NCBI GenBank assembly: GCA_037447655.1
Contig: JBBHKE010000918.1
Location: 117,793-181,792, forward strand
Direction: 5' to 3'
From: Zygnema cylindricum
Taxonomy: Eukaryota > Streptophyta > Zygnematophyceae > Zygnematales > Zygnemataceae
Length of the DNA stretch: 64,000 nucleotides
This document shows positions 1 to 12,959 of the stretch, piece by piece (the first letter of the stretch is position 1; each line of letters starts with the position of its first letter). The position numbers were made by a program, and so were the translations under genes. The notes under the pieces were generated by a model. The model had not been told where the DNA came from. It ran no database searches and saw only the letters and a program-made list of their open reading frames with translations.

Positions 1-252
1 TGGCTGTCGCAGTTTTGTTACAATAAACCTGCGCCGGCTGTGTGAATTGTTTTATTTTTTATGACGGTGGAAGTTCGCAAGCGCGACACTTTATTAACCG
101 CCGTAATATTTCGCCAGTCAAATTTGTTCGACGGGTTGACAGTCAAATCTGAAATTAAAGGTACGTAGCCTGTACAAAACTGTACTTCAAATGAACAATT
201 TCTGACAACAACCTGCGCGCAGCAAAAATTGTCTCTGCGATTAGCAATTCCC
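1..252 (+). repeat. Right end of a long-TIR DNA element, cut by the window edge
   Basis: This segment is a diverged copy of the right terminal repeat at 2842-3191, in the same orientation. Shared landmarks are the TGTGAATT block, the AAGCGCGAC block and the terminal AGCAATTCCC at about 243-252, where the other copy has GATCAATTCCC. The rest of the element lies outside the window. It is non-coding; short open frames here have no recognisable product. Confidence 0.6.
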
Positions 253-802
253 TTGTTGGATATCGTGCAATTTTTACAATTTTTTCGATTTCTACGTATA
301 ATTCGTGACTGTTGAAAAAATAGCAAAAAAACGCGATGTACTTTCTGTCCGGTAAACAAAGGGACAATTTACGGGGAAAATACAGTATTTTCCGTATACT
401 GTACGGTTTTTTACGAAAATGTACGAAATTTAACGAAAACATATGTCGCAGTTATTAGTACTTTCTGTCCAATAAACTGAACAGAAATTTCACGGAACAT
501 GTACGCAATTTTATCGAAAATGTACGGACATTTTCGAAAACGGACATTTTCGAAAACAGACATTGAGATGTCACTCAATTTGCGCGCGGTAAGTTTGAAA
601 ACTGTACAAACGTCTTCTTTGTTTTTTTTTTGAAAGAAGACGCTATGGAATGTTTAAAACTTTGACAAATTTTTTGCATTGGCCGAGATTTGAACCATGA
701 ACTACTCCATTACGCAGTTGCCCAATTAACATTTGTCCGCTACCAGTCGATTAGGAAATTCAGATACACACATAGAGTGTGATACAAATTTAAATATTTA
801 AA

Positions 803-3191
803 GGGAATTGATCATGGCATTGACTATTTTGGTTGCGCACAATCACTTCCGTCACTTTGTCAAAGATTGTACATTTTAAGTACACGCTGGTACAATTTAA
901 GTACCACTGACTTTAGATTCGACAATCAATCAATTGAACTGCTTGGACTTTCAAAATGTTGTAACAACCGGCTAAACTTTTGTTGCGCTTATGAACGTCG
1001 ACGGTCATGATAAAATCAATAATTCACACGACAGGCGAAGGTTTACGCTAACAAAACTGCGGCAACCACATGTAAATAAAGTGTTGCAGACAGTCACTTT
1101 CTGACTTTACGTGAGCTCCACTTTGAGAGCACATGTTGGCTTTTAACTTAGCCTCAAAATTGAAATTAAATCGCGAATCGTTACATTGAACTTAGGGTAT
1201 GGTTACATTAGGAGGTCAGTGTAATAGTACGGACAACAAAACTTATGTATTACAGAGGACTCGGTTACATCACGTATCGTCTGTAAATAAGTTTTTACAT
1301 ACGCCTTCTAATTTGAGTGGTTCCACGTAGGTTGAGGATCAAATCTCTAAAATCGTCAAAGATTATAGAAATCCGTACTTGCGTATTACGTACGTGTCCT
1401 TCGCAAGTGTACCGCGTCAATGTACCTCAGATATGTCTTTCACTCTGCTAAATTTCAAGAAAAAACCGTATTTATTTTCGGCAAAGATTTTACGATCACC
1501 TTGTCCGAAGGCACGTGACTCTAAGGACATGTGAAAGTTTTCATTTTTCATCGACGCACGTGTCTATCGTCCAGGTGTAGCAAATTGACTAGTTTTATAA
1601 TGGTGAACTCACCTCCGCAAGGTGGGTTCACCAGCGATTCCTTTGCAGATGAAGACCAAAATGGAAATGGACGGTCAATGTTTTCTCCCGGATTCGTGGA
1701 GAATCGTAATATTTTTTTTGTAATGTTGTTTTCAAGAAACTCACGAAAATATCGTACAGCATGGTACGGGCAAGTACAAAATTATGTATTAAACCTCAAT
1801 TTTCGTCTGATGTAACCCTACCCTTAGACGTAAATTAATGAACGAAGTGAAATCTTGTACTGAAAAATTAACTCGCACGAAACGAAATATACTTTGTACA
1901 TTATAATAAAACGGACCAATGTAAAAATATTAATTAAATTGAAATTTAATGGGGAATTGCAAATAGTGTAGCTTGATTTGGTCGCGTGTGACGACGCCAT
2001 TTAAAATACCACTAAAACTAAATGAAAAATATGTGCGTCGTCATGCGCGACCAAAACATGCGTCACTATTAACGATTCCCGATAAACTTTCAATTTTGTG
2101 GCTAAGTTAAACGTTCCATCGGGAAATTCTGTAATCCTACGGCAAACATTACAGGATGCCATATTTTGAACGATGTTCTATCGCACAGAGTTTGTAATCC
2201 ACGTGCTCAAAATTGAATGGTACCACGCAAGATAAGATCGTATATTCAAAATCGTCAAATTTGTTTCTCACCGACTAGCTTCAACTTGAAATCTTCATTT
2301 GCGTACCAAGTACATGTGGACCAGGTCATCGTACGAAATATTTTTTGTACTATTTGAAGACGCTTTGTCAAATACTAGCTCATTTTTTTAGGGTTTTTGA
2401 TTTTTATGTTTTTTCGCGTGACGAATGATTGCTGCCACAAATTGTGTGATGAATGGGCGCTAACAAAAATAGTGCGACGAAAGTTAGTTACGAGATTACT
2501 TTTGTAAAATCGGTTAGGATTTTTGAATGAATGTATCATGATCAAATTTTTTCGATTTCCGTTGGTTGTCGTCTTGACAGGTATGTTCATTATCCAAGGT
2601 GTCGCCACTCAAATTTTTATGTAAATGGTGATATATATCACCATTTAATAAAACTTTCGAAAGCGAATGCTTCGTGAAAACAAATCCAATTGTAATTGTT
2701 ACCTCTCTGACCTTTAGAGAATTTTTGCAAGATTCTCTGTAATGTTGTTCGCGCAAAAAAACAAAATAAGCGGTACCGACTGGTACGGATAGGCGCCAAT
2801 TTCTGTAAACTACCCATCTTTTCGTTTGATGGAACGCCACCCTAAGTTAAAAGCCAACATGTGGTCTCAAAGTGGAGCTCGCGTAAAGTCATAAAGTGAC
2901 TATCTGCAACACTTTTATTTACATGTGGTTGCCACAGTTTTGTTAGCGTAAACCTTCGTTGGCCGTGTGAATTACTAATTTTATTATGACGGTTGACGTT
3001 CACAAGCGCGACAAAAGTTTAACCGGTTGTTACAACATTTTGAAAGACCAAGCAGTTCAATTGATCGACCGTCAAATCTAAAGTCAGGGGTACTTAAATT
3101 GTACCAGCGTAAACTTAAAATATACAATCTTTGACAAAGTGATGTAAGTGACTGTGCGCAACCAAAATCGTCACCGCCATGATCAATTCCC
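803..3191. mobile_element. Non-autonomous DNA transposon with ~350-bp terminal inverted repeats
   Basis: Bases 803-1151 and 2842-3191 are close reverse complements along their length, both ending GGGAATTGATCATGGC at the outer tip. The 2.4-kb element has no transposase-like frame inside. Flanks are AT-rich (TTTAAA on the left, AATTTAAAA on the right), so a target-site duplication cannot be fixed. A palindrome (1602-1632) lies near the middle. Long TIRs with no coding capacity fit a foldback or MULE-like derivative; the superfamily is not determined. Confidence 0.7.
1602..1632. repeat. Internal palindrome of the long-TIR element
   Basis: GGTGAACTCACC at 1602-1613 pairs with GGTGGGTTCACC at 1621-1632 across a 7-base loop. 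The related element further right carries a similar hairpin at about 4059-4090, so the hairpin seems to be an inherited part of the family. Confidence 0.6.
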
Positions 3192-3608
3192 AATTTAAAA
3201 TTGTTTAGGTCTCATTTAACGGAAAACTTACAAACTGCGGTATATGTAAAATTCATTTTTTTTACATGTACAGGATAGTACGGATGAAAATTCATTAACG
3301 ATTTTAACGATTTTTCAAATCGTTCAATGCGTTCGTTACAAATAATTCGCGCGTTTGAATCGTGCGTAAAATGCTTTTTGAACAACTATGTTTAAAACCC
3401 AAAATCATTTCCACGAAGTGCACTGTATTGCAAAGGGAACGTCAAAGAATATCATGTCCAAGAATATCCTTTATCATAGATTAAACTTCTCTATTATAGT
3501 TCTATTACCTTGGGCCGCGTGGGTGGGTTTGAATCCACCTTGTCGTGAGGCACATGGACTATACTATGTGTAATCTTGTCATTCGTCGTTTATTGTGGTT
3601 TTTTTCTC

Positions 3609-4645
3609 AACGCAAATGATCAGTGCATAAGTCATTTTCGTTGAGCGCAAGTTGTTACGTCAACCTATAGAGAATATAACAAAATTAGCGCACATAACTA
3701 CAAATTTAGTACTGTTGAGTTAGGATTTGACGGTTAACGCATTGAATACTATAGCTTTGACTTGCGAAAGAGTAAAAGTCGGTTAGATTCGAAAGAGTAA
3801 AAGTCGCTTGTGAACGCCGGCCGTCATAAATATCAACAATCGACACGGCAGGCCAACTTAGGGTGACGTTCCATCAGACAAAAAGTAGGGAAATTTACAG
3901 AAATCCACGACTATCCGTACCAAACCGTACCGCTTATTTTGTTTTGATACGAAAAACAACATTACAAAGAATCTTGCCAATACTCTTCGAAGGTATGGGA
4001 GGTAATTCTGACCATCGAATGTTCATCTGCGATGCGTTCGCTTCATTTTTCTCTGTAACTGTCAACCCACCTTGAGGAGGTGGGTTGGCAGATAGAGAGA
4101 AAAAAAATTCGTGACACGCTGGACGATTAAGCTACGTGTCACGATGCACAACCAACGAAAAATCACAAGATTTACACATGACACGTGCTTTCCGAAATAC
4201 AACCGAAAATAAAAATGTAATTTCGTAACATTCCTTCGTCATGCTATTTTCGGTAACTTTTGTTTGTCATACTATTTTTCTCAAAGGACTTTCGTTATGT
4301 CTCGAAAACAAAAACCCTAAAAATAAGCTGACGTACAGACTGGCGTCTGCAAAAAGTATAAAAGTTTTGTTGTATGATGATTTCGTACGCAGGTACATGG
4401 TAAGCAAGTGAAAATTTGAAGTTAAGTTTGTTGGTGCTAAAAATCTGAAAGATATTCAATATCGGATCGTAGCTTGCGTGGAGCCAATCAATTTAGAATA
4501 CGTGGTTTACAGACTCTTCGTGATGGAACATCGACTCAATCGACCCGGTCTTTAGAGTTGTCCGTACGATTACAGAAACGTCTGATGGAACTTCAACCTT
4601 ATACTTAACAAAACTGCGACAACCACATGTAAATAGAATTGTTGC
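3609..4645. repeat. Third, rearranged copy of the long-TIR element family
   Basis: About 3609-3856 matches the left TIR of the 803-3191 element, including the GAACGCCGGCCGTCAT and ACACGGCAGGC blocks. It then jumps directly to a sequence that is the reverse complement of 2740-2850 (GACGTTCCATCAGACAAAAAG). A hairpin with CAACCCACCT and AGGTGGGTTG arms lies at about 4059-4090. Near 4596-4640 another TIR fragment appears (ACAAAACTGCGACAACCACA). The copy is internally deleted and rearranged. Confidence 0.5.
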
Positions 4646-4657
4646 GCCCTCCCCGCT

Positions 4658-4673
4658 CCCCCCCCCCCCCCCC
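4658..4673 (+). repeat. Poly-C run
   Basis: Sixteen consecutive C bases follow a short C-rich stretch. It may mark a break between the TIR element family and the next segment, or an assembly weak point. Confidence 0.8.
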
Positions 4674-4679
4674 TTGGAA

Positions 4680-5080
4680 AGCTCACATTTTCACCACGTG
4701 AATGTTAGAATCGAATATGTAATCGGCCGTTGCGTGATTGACGGGCGACCGTCTAGTTTGGCTTTAGTTTAATTGCGTGTTTTGTTTAGCGTCATAGTGA
4801 CGTTGTAGATTATTGGTCTCGCGTAGATTTTGTTTGGCGACGGTCAAAGTCAACTGAATACGTTTGAATATTAACTTTGGTACTTTGTTGTTTCGTGTGT
4901 AGACTCAACTTTATTGGTAGACGATTAGTGCGCATTTTGTGTACGGTTTCGTTTAGTTTGAAGTAGTTACGTTACGTTTTAATAACTTATATATTGAATC
5001 GTAGAGAGGCATAATTTTATTTTTTTGTGAAGAACATTTCTCATGGAATATATTGGGTGACTCTCCCCACATTCAAACAA
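4680..5080. other. Intergenic DNA with no recognised feature
   Basis: AT-rich single-copy-looking sequence. I see no frame, repeat or RNA signal in it. Confidence 0.4.
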
Positions 5081-5084
5081 ATAT

Positions 5085-5680
5085 TATAAACATGGAAAAA
5101 TGTGTTGAAATGTGACTACATGTGATAGATTGTGACGAATTATTGTTGAATGTGTCAAATCTAGGTAATTGATAAAGTGTGATGAGGTGTTAAAAAAAAT
5201 GTAATAAATTGAAATAAATTGCGACAAAATATGATAAAAGATGGCAATATGTAAGAAAATCTTACTATATTTTTTTAATTGTGTAGAAACGCAACAACAA
5301 ACTGTGATGACGTTTGCAACATTGTGACAACTTGTCATGACAATATATGACAAATGTAACAAAATGTGGTAAAATGTGACAAAATGAAAAAATAGGACAA
5401 CATGATAAGTTTGAAAAAAAACGAAAACCGAAGAAAGATGAGAAACGAGAGAATTGTAATGCAAATTATGTGATAACTTGTGACAATTTCTGACAAAATT
5501 TAATACAATGGGACAAACTATCTTGCAGTTAGAGAAAAAATATGATGAAATGGACAACAAAAATGACTAAATGTGCAGTTGGTGAGGTCATGTGATAAAA
5601 TGTGACGAAATGTGTCAATGAGACAAGAAATTCACCGAGTTTGACAGAATGTGAACAAATGATAACGACTAAATGTTGGT
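5085..5680 (+). repeat. Degenerate short-repeat array (TGTGACAAAATG-like)
   Basis: The tract is built from degenerate variants of TGTGACAAAATG and TGTGATAAATTG, seen dozens of times on the plus strand. The 158-codon open frame on the minus strand (5084-5560) results from this composition: its product is only His/Ser/Tyr/Phe/Ile-rich repeats. It is a decayed satellite or expanded microsatellite rather than a gene. Confidence 0.7.
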
Positions 5681-5689
5681 TTCCGCATA

Positions 5690-6640
5690 TTTTTCAGGAA
5701 AAAAAATGTTCCATCAAATCAAATTGCTTACACAGTAACACATTTCGTGTACAAGAAACAACAAATAAATAAAATTTAATTTTGAAACAGGATATCGAAA
5801 CAAACAGAAACCTCTTCAAATGGAAACAAGCCAAATAGGACAAAATGTAATTTGTCAACAAATATGACAAAAACAATCAAATATTTGTTTCCGAATACCA
5901 TTGTGCCTTAAAAATTAAAAATTCACCGTAAAGTGTAAAACTACATTCTACAAAATAGGATTAAAAAAAAAAAGAAAAAAAATGAAAAAAATGGGATTCA
6001 AAAATGATAAAAGTCAAGTTTCACACAAAAAACGAGTACCAATAGTGATAAATGCCAAAATTCTACATTGAAAATAAGTAATTGAGAGTGAAAGTACAAA
6101 ATTTAAAGAAAAAAAGAAAAAACAAATTGAAATTAACAAAAATATATTGTCAAATTTCTATAGTATTTCTTTAGTATCTATTATAAATTAGATGGCTGCT
6201 AAACAATTCAAGAAATAACTCGTTTAATATCAATTTATAACTTCAAAAAAAAAAAAAAAAAAAAAGTTTAATCCCAAATGTGATTTTTAGTAAATTTGAC
6301 AGGATTCGAGGTGTCGTTGCAAAACCATAAAAACAAAAAAATAAATAAATAGAAAAACTAAAAAATAAGTATGTAAATTCATAAATAAATAAATAAAATA
6401 ATAATTAAAGAAAAGGATAAATACATAAAAAGATAAATAAATACTTTTTTTCAAAAAAAAAATGGTCCCCACTAACAATTGTGCATGTTATAATTTAATC
6501 AACTTTTTTTTTTTTTTTTTTCAGGATCTTCTTTTTCTTTCATGGTAATTTTTCAGATTTTATTCACTATTTTGGATCATTTTCATTGTTTGCGTATTTT
6601 GAACATTTTATTTTAAAATTCATTTCAGCCCATTCTGTCT
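5690..6640. other. Low-complexity A-rich intergenic DNA
   Basis: The sequence is A-rich on the plus strand, with an A-run at about 6246-6265 and a T-run at about 6506-6522. Stretches of ATAAATAAATA occur around 6340-6450. Open frames here only reflect composition. Confidence 0.6.
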
Positions 6641-6960
6641 GAAATGAGGCAGAATGCAGTAAAAAAGGCGGATGAAAGACTTAAAGTGGAGATGAGGACA
6701 AGATGCAGATGGGCAGGAGGAGATGATCTTAAAAACACACGTTTGAGCAAAGGCGATGATGAGGAGGCAAGGAAAGAAAGAGGAATCGTGGAGGGTTAGA
6801 GGAATGGATAAACTGAGGAGGATCTGGAAGAAATAAAAAGGAGAGGGAGAGGAGGGAAGGGGAGGAGGGAGGGAAAGGGTGGGAGAGGAGGAAATGTAGA
6901 AATAGGTGAAAATGGGAAAAAAGGAAAAAGAGGAGGAGGAGAGGGCTCCATTATGCCTAA
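6640..6960 (+). repeat. Purine-rich tract
   Basis: Nearly uninterrupted purines on the plus strand, with AGGAGG and GGGAGAGGAGG motifs, densest at about 6830-6945. Mirror-image pyrimidine tracts occur at 36.86-37.15 kb and 57.1-57.5 kb. Such tracts can adopt triplex structures. The minus-strand frame across it is compositional. Confidence 0.7.
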
Positions 6961-7199
6961 TAATAGAAAGAAAAACCTCGTTAGTCATTGAAAAAAATTC
7001 CCGCCCTTTTTCTTTTCTTTAAGTTAACATAATTTTTTATTTTTTCCAGTTTACTTTTGTTTACCCGTTTTCCCAAATTTCATTTTCTCCCTTCGACTCA
7101 ATGTTTTAATCTATTTGTATGATTTATTATGGTGGAAATTCCGTTGTTAAAATATATGTTCCGTACGGTTTATTTTGCTTTAAACTCTGATTTTTCCCG

Positions 7200-7345
7200 T
7201 GATTGATCCATTTTCCCGAGTGATCCTTCCATCCTTTATTCCTTTCCTGTTTTTGTTTTTTCCTTCCATTCTTCCTTCTTTCCTTCCATTCCTTCCATTC
7301 CCATTATTTCCATTTATCCATTTTTTTGTTTTTTTTTGTATTTAT
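7200..7345 (+). repeat. Pyrimidine-rich (CCTTCCATT)-type tract
   Basis: Short TTCC and CCTTCCATTC units repeat around 7225-7320, directly beside the LTR of the next copia element. No coding signal is seen. Confidence 0.55.
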
Positions 7346-7369
7346 TCTACAAAATGGATCTATTCTTAG

Positions 7370-7587
7370 ACCAAACAAGTGAAGGTAAGACTCGTTATGG
7401 TAAAAGGAATCAAACTAAAAGGAGGTTCTACACAATTATCTACTCTAAGAGAGGTATGTACAAAACCACGTAAGAAGTACAAGACGCTGAACCAAAGTAC
7501 TAAACTTGTAGTGTACCGTGTAAGACTTAAGATAGGAGGTCAAATTACAAGAAGACTAAACAATGTTTTGATTGAATTCCAACACCT
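7370..7587 (-). repeat. Probable 3' LTR of a copia element
   Basis: Read on the minus strand, this follows directly after the end of the RNase H region at 7.6 kb. It is alignable with the LTR after the plus-strand copia element at 46.17-46.45 kb, sharing TTAAGTCTTA, ACTTTGGTTC-like and TTTTGTACATACC blocks. It probably begins TGTTGGAATTC at about 7587. The distal edge is not defined. Confidence 0.5.
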
Positions 7588-7594
7588 GCACTCG

Positions 7595-9030
7595 ATTGAA
7601 GCATGATTAGTCACAAAGACCAGCATGAAAAAGACGATGATGAAACAAAGGGTGAGGGAGAGGCTCGGTAAGAAATCGGTAAGTTGAGAACTAGTGGCAC
7701 AATGAGAAAAAGAGACGGTCCCCTCAAGATTTTTGTCGGGGAAAAAATGAAATTGGAAATCAATGTGTTTAGTGCGTGTGTGATGAATGGGGTTTTTCAT
7801 AAGAGCTAAAACCCCTTCATAGTCACAAAAAATGAAAGTGGGAGAAGTAGGAGGAAAGGAGAGATCGGTGAGAAGACGATGGAACCACATAGCCGTTTTC
7901 GTAGCAGAAGTGCCGGCCATGTATTCGGCTTCGGTGGAGGAGAGAGAAACCGTGGCTTGGTTCAGGAAGACCAAGAGACAATGCCAAGACCAAGAGATAA
8001 GGCCGCCACCCAAGGAGAAGCAGACACCAAAAACGGATCTACAGTTGTCGGGTTGGTTTTCCTAATCCGCGTCGCAAAAACCAACAATGTAGGTATCCGA
8101 AAAAGAAGAAAGAGGAGAGGAGGTTGGTAAAAGGAGAGCGAGAAGGTGAGATGAAGATGCTTAGTTCCTTGAAGGTAGCGAAGAACATGTTTGGCGGCTT
8201 GAAGATGGGTAAGGGAAGCACAATGGGAGAGCTGAGATAAGAGGCAAACAACAATAAAAATATCCGGCCGAGTAGCGAGCATAAAATACATCAACTTTCC
8301 AATGATAAAATGAAAAAGGGAGCTTAAATCTCATGGGGCTTCCCATCGGAGGACAATTTAGTGAGGGAGGTATTGGGATCAAGAGGAGCAGGCACAGAAT
8401 TGCAATCGGCCATGTCAAAAAATTCAAAGAGATTAAGAATACAATGCTCCTGACTCATCTGTAAAATGAGTGCAGACGGTTTACGGGAGATTTGTGATGC
8501 TCAGACAAAATTAGGATCTATTAAATTTGGCCAATAAGAGGTAAGGACCACTTGGACTTGTTGAATTACAGACTTGCAAGGACCGTGAAGAATTAAGTCA
8601 TCAATGAAAATAACAATAATGATGAGACTATCAGGTGATACCTCTAATATAGATCCCAAGATCCGCACTGATTTCCTTAAATACCTTCTTTTATAAAAGC
8701 TACGACAAGAGTGTGATGCCATACATGGGGAGCCTTCTTAAGACATTAAATGGACTTACGCAAATGACAAACAAGAGACTCCTTTCCAAGGACTGCGTAG
8801 CCTGGGGGTTGGTCCATGTAAATATCCTCGTTAACGTTGTTTTGCAAAAAATCAGTTTTGACGTGAAGGTGATAGAGCTCCCAATCTTGGAGGGCGACGA
8901 GGGGCAAAATAGTACGAATTGAATCAAATTTGGCGACAGGGTTAAAATTTTCGTTGTATTCAACGCCCTCAATTTTTAAGTATCATTTTACCACTAGTCA
9001 AGACCTGTAATGTTCGATAGATCCATCGGC
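7595..9030 (-). pseudogene. Ty1/copia pol remnant (reverse transcriptase to RNase H)
   Basis: On the minus strand, from 9.03 kb downward, the frames give in order: an RT palm start (frame near 8.95-8.70 kb with KTDFLQNN-like and GLKKAPH-like segments), a degraded YVDDLIL motif (FIDDLILHG near 8.58 kb), an ATRPDI segment with AAKHVLRYLQGTKH (8.27-8.15 kb), and an RNase H segment with SSTEAEYMAGTSA (about 7.93 kb) and HTRTKHIDFQFHF (7.76 kb). Several frameshifts and stops separate them, so the element is dead. The family is the same as the plus-strand copy at 44.6-46.2 kb. Confidence 0.85.
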
Positions 9031-12000
9031 GAATCTTTTTAATTTTGAAGGCCCACTTTTAACCAATCACACGTCGACTTGGAGGAGAGTATTTAGAGGG
9101 TCCAGGTATTATTTGTCATTAACGCCTTGTACTATTGAGTAGCGGCAAGGCGCCACTTATAATTAGTAATTGTGCATACAAAATTAGTTGAAAACAACCC
9201 ACTCCGGATGACTTACTGTCGAGTGGACAATCAATACACGATATCAGGTTGACTAATTGAATGTGCACATTTAATGTTTTGTTCGTTAAAGGTGGCTCAC
9301 AATTGTGTGTATTCATATATGTGTTGTAAACAAACTCAAATAAAATAGGATCATAAAATTTAGAAATTTAAAGTTATTGACTATGTGCGATGCGTAAGTA
9401 GAGGACAAAGTCGTCGTTGTCAACTTGTTCTACTAATACAAAGTGTGAGGCTAGTTGATGACTCAATCATATTGTTATTCTTGGGTTTTTAATGTATTTG
9501 CCTCATGTGTTTAGTATTGTTAAATTTGTATACCTTTTTATGTGTAAGTCTAAAACATGGTCTTGAGGTGTCATATGTCTAGTAAGATTATAAGGGTATT
9601 TTTTATCATTCTTTCTTGAGTGCTCATTCGGGATGCAATAGCCTCGGGTATTTTTGTGGTATTAGTGACCAAAGAGCAGCGTGTCGTACGGTTTCGTTGT
9701 TGTTGATGTATTTCGTTGTCGTGGCAAAGTCGCAAAATAACGCTCGATATTTGATCGTAAATTTTGCGTATGTGGCCATACAAGCGGCTTAATCTTAAAC
9801 CAATGAAATTTATTACCTAAAAAATTTCCCATTTCGTTTGAAGTTCCAACTTGTGGGACCAAATGCCAACCTATGAATCTTGACCTTACAAATGTAGCCA
9901 ATGCGAGTTTGTGTGTCGCTTAAATGGTTTGTGACAATAAAGCTATTTTTATTTGCGAAAGGTCGTGCATTGGGACCATTTGACATGTGGCCAATCTGTC
10001 GCTGAAGTTTTGTATGCTTGGAATGGAGCACTTACGAACCTATTTTCCCCTTTGATTGTTATATCAATTTAAGACTTGATAGGACCTGTGTAAGTCGTTG
10101 TAAGAATTGGATGTGATCGTTTGGACACCTTGTATATTCCGGCCGTTTGATGTTTTTTATCACAACGACAATGCGGTTTTGTGAACTTCGTATGTGCAAT
10201 GGTGGCTCTATCCTGCTCCTTGGTGGCTCCTTTTGGTTATAATTGCATTTTTCATTCTTGAACACCTCTTGCCTCTATCCGGAGTGAGACGCTCTGATTA
10301 ACTTTGTTGGTTCACATTAGGTTTGTAACAACTTTCTTTCTCACCGATCTTTTGGCATTTCTACGGCTTTTCCTAACTTCTACAATTAGATAAAAGACTT
10401 CAACCAACTTTCTTTATGACCCTCTTTTTCACAAATCCTTTGTATGGTAAATGTTTTCCGCATAACTTGCCTTTTAGCGGAGATTGTGATAGAGTTATCT
10501 TAAAGTTTTTGCTTTGGAATTTTTTTTTTTACCTCCGCATCATGGCTTTCCCAACAGTCTTTACGGTGAATGTTTCACCTTGCGGTGACTCATGGCATCT
10601 TCTAACATTTTGTTGTGCCTTTTGTGGTAAGTTCCCTCTTCAAACTCCATTCTTGTGGAATTTTTATCTTGCGTTTTCGTCTTGTTTTAACTTAGAAACT
10701 TTTTGTTTTGGCGAGTTACAAGTTTCTCCCTTTGTCGATGTTATTGTCCATGAGCAATCTCTCATCCGTCCTTTCGTTTTACGTTTTTTTTTCAACTCTT
10801 GTGGAGTTCTGAAATGTGATATTTAAATTCAGATGACCTTTTTGTTCCCTATCACGTCTTCCATTGCCACTTTGTCTTAGAGATTTTCCCTCTTGAAGAT
10901 GTCGTCAATTAATTTATATTTTTCTCAAGGATGTGGACTTTGATAGAGAATTCGTTTCTCTAAGCTCCGGTAAGTTTCTTTCGAACGTCCTCGGTGGTTT
11001 TCCAATTTCATTTCCTTTGTATTTCTCTGTCACCAATGCCTCGTCGAATGTTTTTTTATTCCGATTGATGTTTGTTTCCTTTTCTTGGCACTGCTCCACA
11101 AATGGTTTTTTTTTTTCTTTAGCTTAGAGAATTTTATTGGTGGTCTAGGAACATTCGTATGGACTACCCCCGAATCTCCCCCACTTTTGTCGGACTCTCA
11201 AGTGCTACTTGGTAATTTTGGACTCTTCTTACATATTTTTTCTTCTTTTTCTATTTATAAATGTTTTCCACATGTAATGAGTTGTCGAAGAGGTTGCTTA
11301 ACGTTTCGTTGCCGACATCAATTAAGGACATCTGGTATCATTGTGCTTGTAGTAAAAAGATCCATTTTTACCCCATTGTTGTTTCCCATTCAGTGCAACT
11401 CTACAAAGAGTAATAAACTTGTTATTGTTTTGCATATTGATTTTAACTATTTTGTCTTGGTGGATATGAAGCAAGTCGTTGCACATGTGACCACTTATTG
11501 CTCCACGACCACTACCTCTATCGTTGACACCCGACACCATTCTATGGATTCCTAAAACATTTTCAGTTTGGTGAGTGTGGAATTTTTAACTCGTGAGAGA
11601 TTTTATGATGTCTTTTGTTTATCAGCTATTTCTTATATTTTCTGGTGTCATTTTGACTCTTTGTTTACGCTTCAGCACATTGTTCAATCACCTTGTCAGA
11701 TGTCGGATTCATGGTGTTTCTAGTTACGTGTTCCACTTGCAATTTTTCTCTTCTCGTTGCTTACGCTTGCATTTGCCTAATTTTGGTTTTTTTTTTTGAC
11801 TGCTCAATAATTCGGTTTGTCTCTTTTTGTTTTGGTAGGTGTGTTGGTTCTGATTTACTCAAGATTTTTGATTCCACCCAGGATATTAAGTGTCTTGCCT
11901 TTGACCAATGACCTCCCACTAACAAATTCTGATCATTTGTTTCCTCCCAAATTATGAAACTTTGTATTTTCCGTTGCCGTTGTAGAATTTGTAAAAAACT

Positions 12001-12900
12001 GACCGCTCCTTTGTCTTGGACGCGGTCCTTGGACTTGTCTCTTTGAGGGCCCCTTTCACCGCACAACTCCTCAACTTTAACGCTAAACCGTTAGACTCGC
12101 CAAGACCACCCGCATGTGGGCCAATAATCTCTTAAATTGGAAAAATCACGCATGTGCGTGACGGCAAACAAACGTAGTTGCAACCAGAATATATACAAGG
12201 AATATGACCATTTTTTGAGTCATCATAGCAGATTACAAACGGGAGGTTACATAGATTCGAAAAGGCATAGACAAAATTCTTGAGTTTTTCAGCACCATGT
12301 TTATATTATCCAAGCATTTCTTAGGCCGTAAGCTTAACTCACTCAGGTAATGTTTGGTAATATCTCTAAACTCTAAAAACGTATACATGCGAAGCGTCAC
12401 AAGCAGCCCTGCAAGAACCTAGCATGGGCGTGCAACAAGAATTAAGTAACATTTGCGTACAACACAAACACAATGGAATAAAAAGTGAAACGCGCCACAA
12501 AGCGCGACCAAACTTAACCGAAGTAGATTTGTGCCATTAGATTTTTTCACACCCACCATCCATTAGGCTACCTATTGTTAACCTTCGAGTTGGATTAATT
12601 GGATATTATCATAACGCCACATTTGTACTAAAAAATATTCGAAACCTAAATTCATCTTTGTGCATTCTAATTTGATGATACACACGATTACCCAATAGAT
12701 AAGAACATCACAGTAAATCACAAAAATGTTCTAACTGTTGAGTTTACGTTGTTTTATTTCTCCTATTACACTATGAAACACACCATGTTGAAATGTATTT
12801 TATGATCGACTTGCGCACTCTTCCTTTGCCAAGTTCTATTATCAAAATAATTCATGAATGTACAACAATTCAAAAATTAAATACTTTGATTTGTCTCCCG
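9031..12900. other. Unresolved AT-rich region, probably old transposon DNA
   Basis: No gene is recognised. The minus strand has many short Lys/Arg/Gln/Glu-rich frames (for example around 11.76-12.07, 10.91-11.10 and 9.66-9.90 kb) that look like worn gag or pol sequence but carry no diagnostic motif. The plus-strand frames at 10.4-10.8 kb and 11.1-11.6 kb are Phe/Ser-rich shadows of these. It lies upstream of the 7.6-9.0 kb copia remnant on the same strand and may be its 5' portion. Confidence 0.35.
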
Positions 12901-12959
12901 CGTAACAGAGGGATACATAAAAATAAAAACATAAAACTAAAATTATAAATTATGATAAA

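Noticed and set aside
5084-5560. 158-codon minus-strand frame
   Set aside because: It lies wholly inside the TGTGACAAAATG-like array and its product is a low-complexity His/Ser/Ile/Tyr repeat.
10416-10826. 136-codon plus-strand frame
   Set aside because: Phe/Cys/Ser-rich, no motif; the opposite strand carries Lys/Arg-rich frames more like worn transposon sequence.
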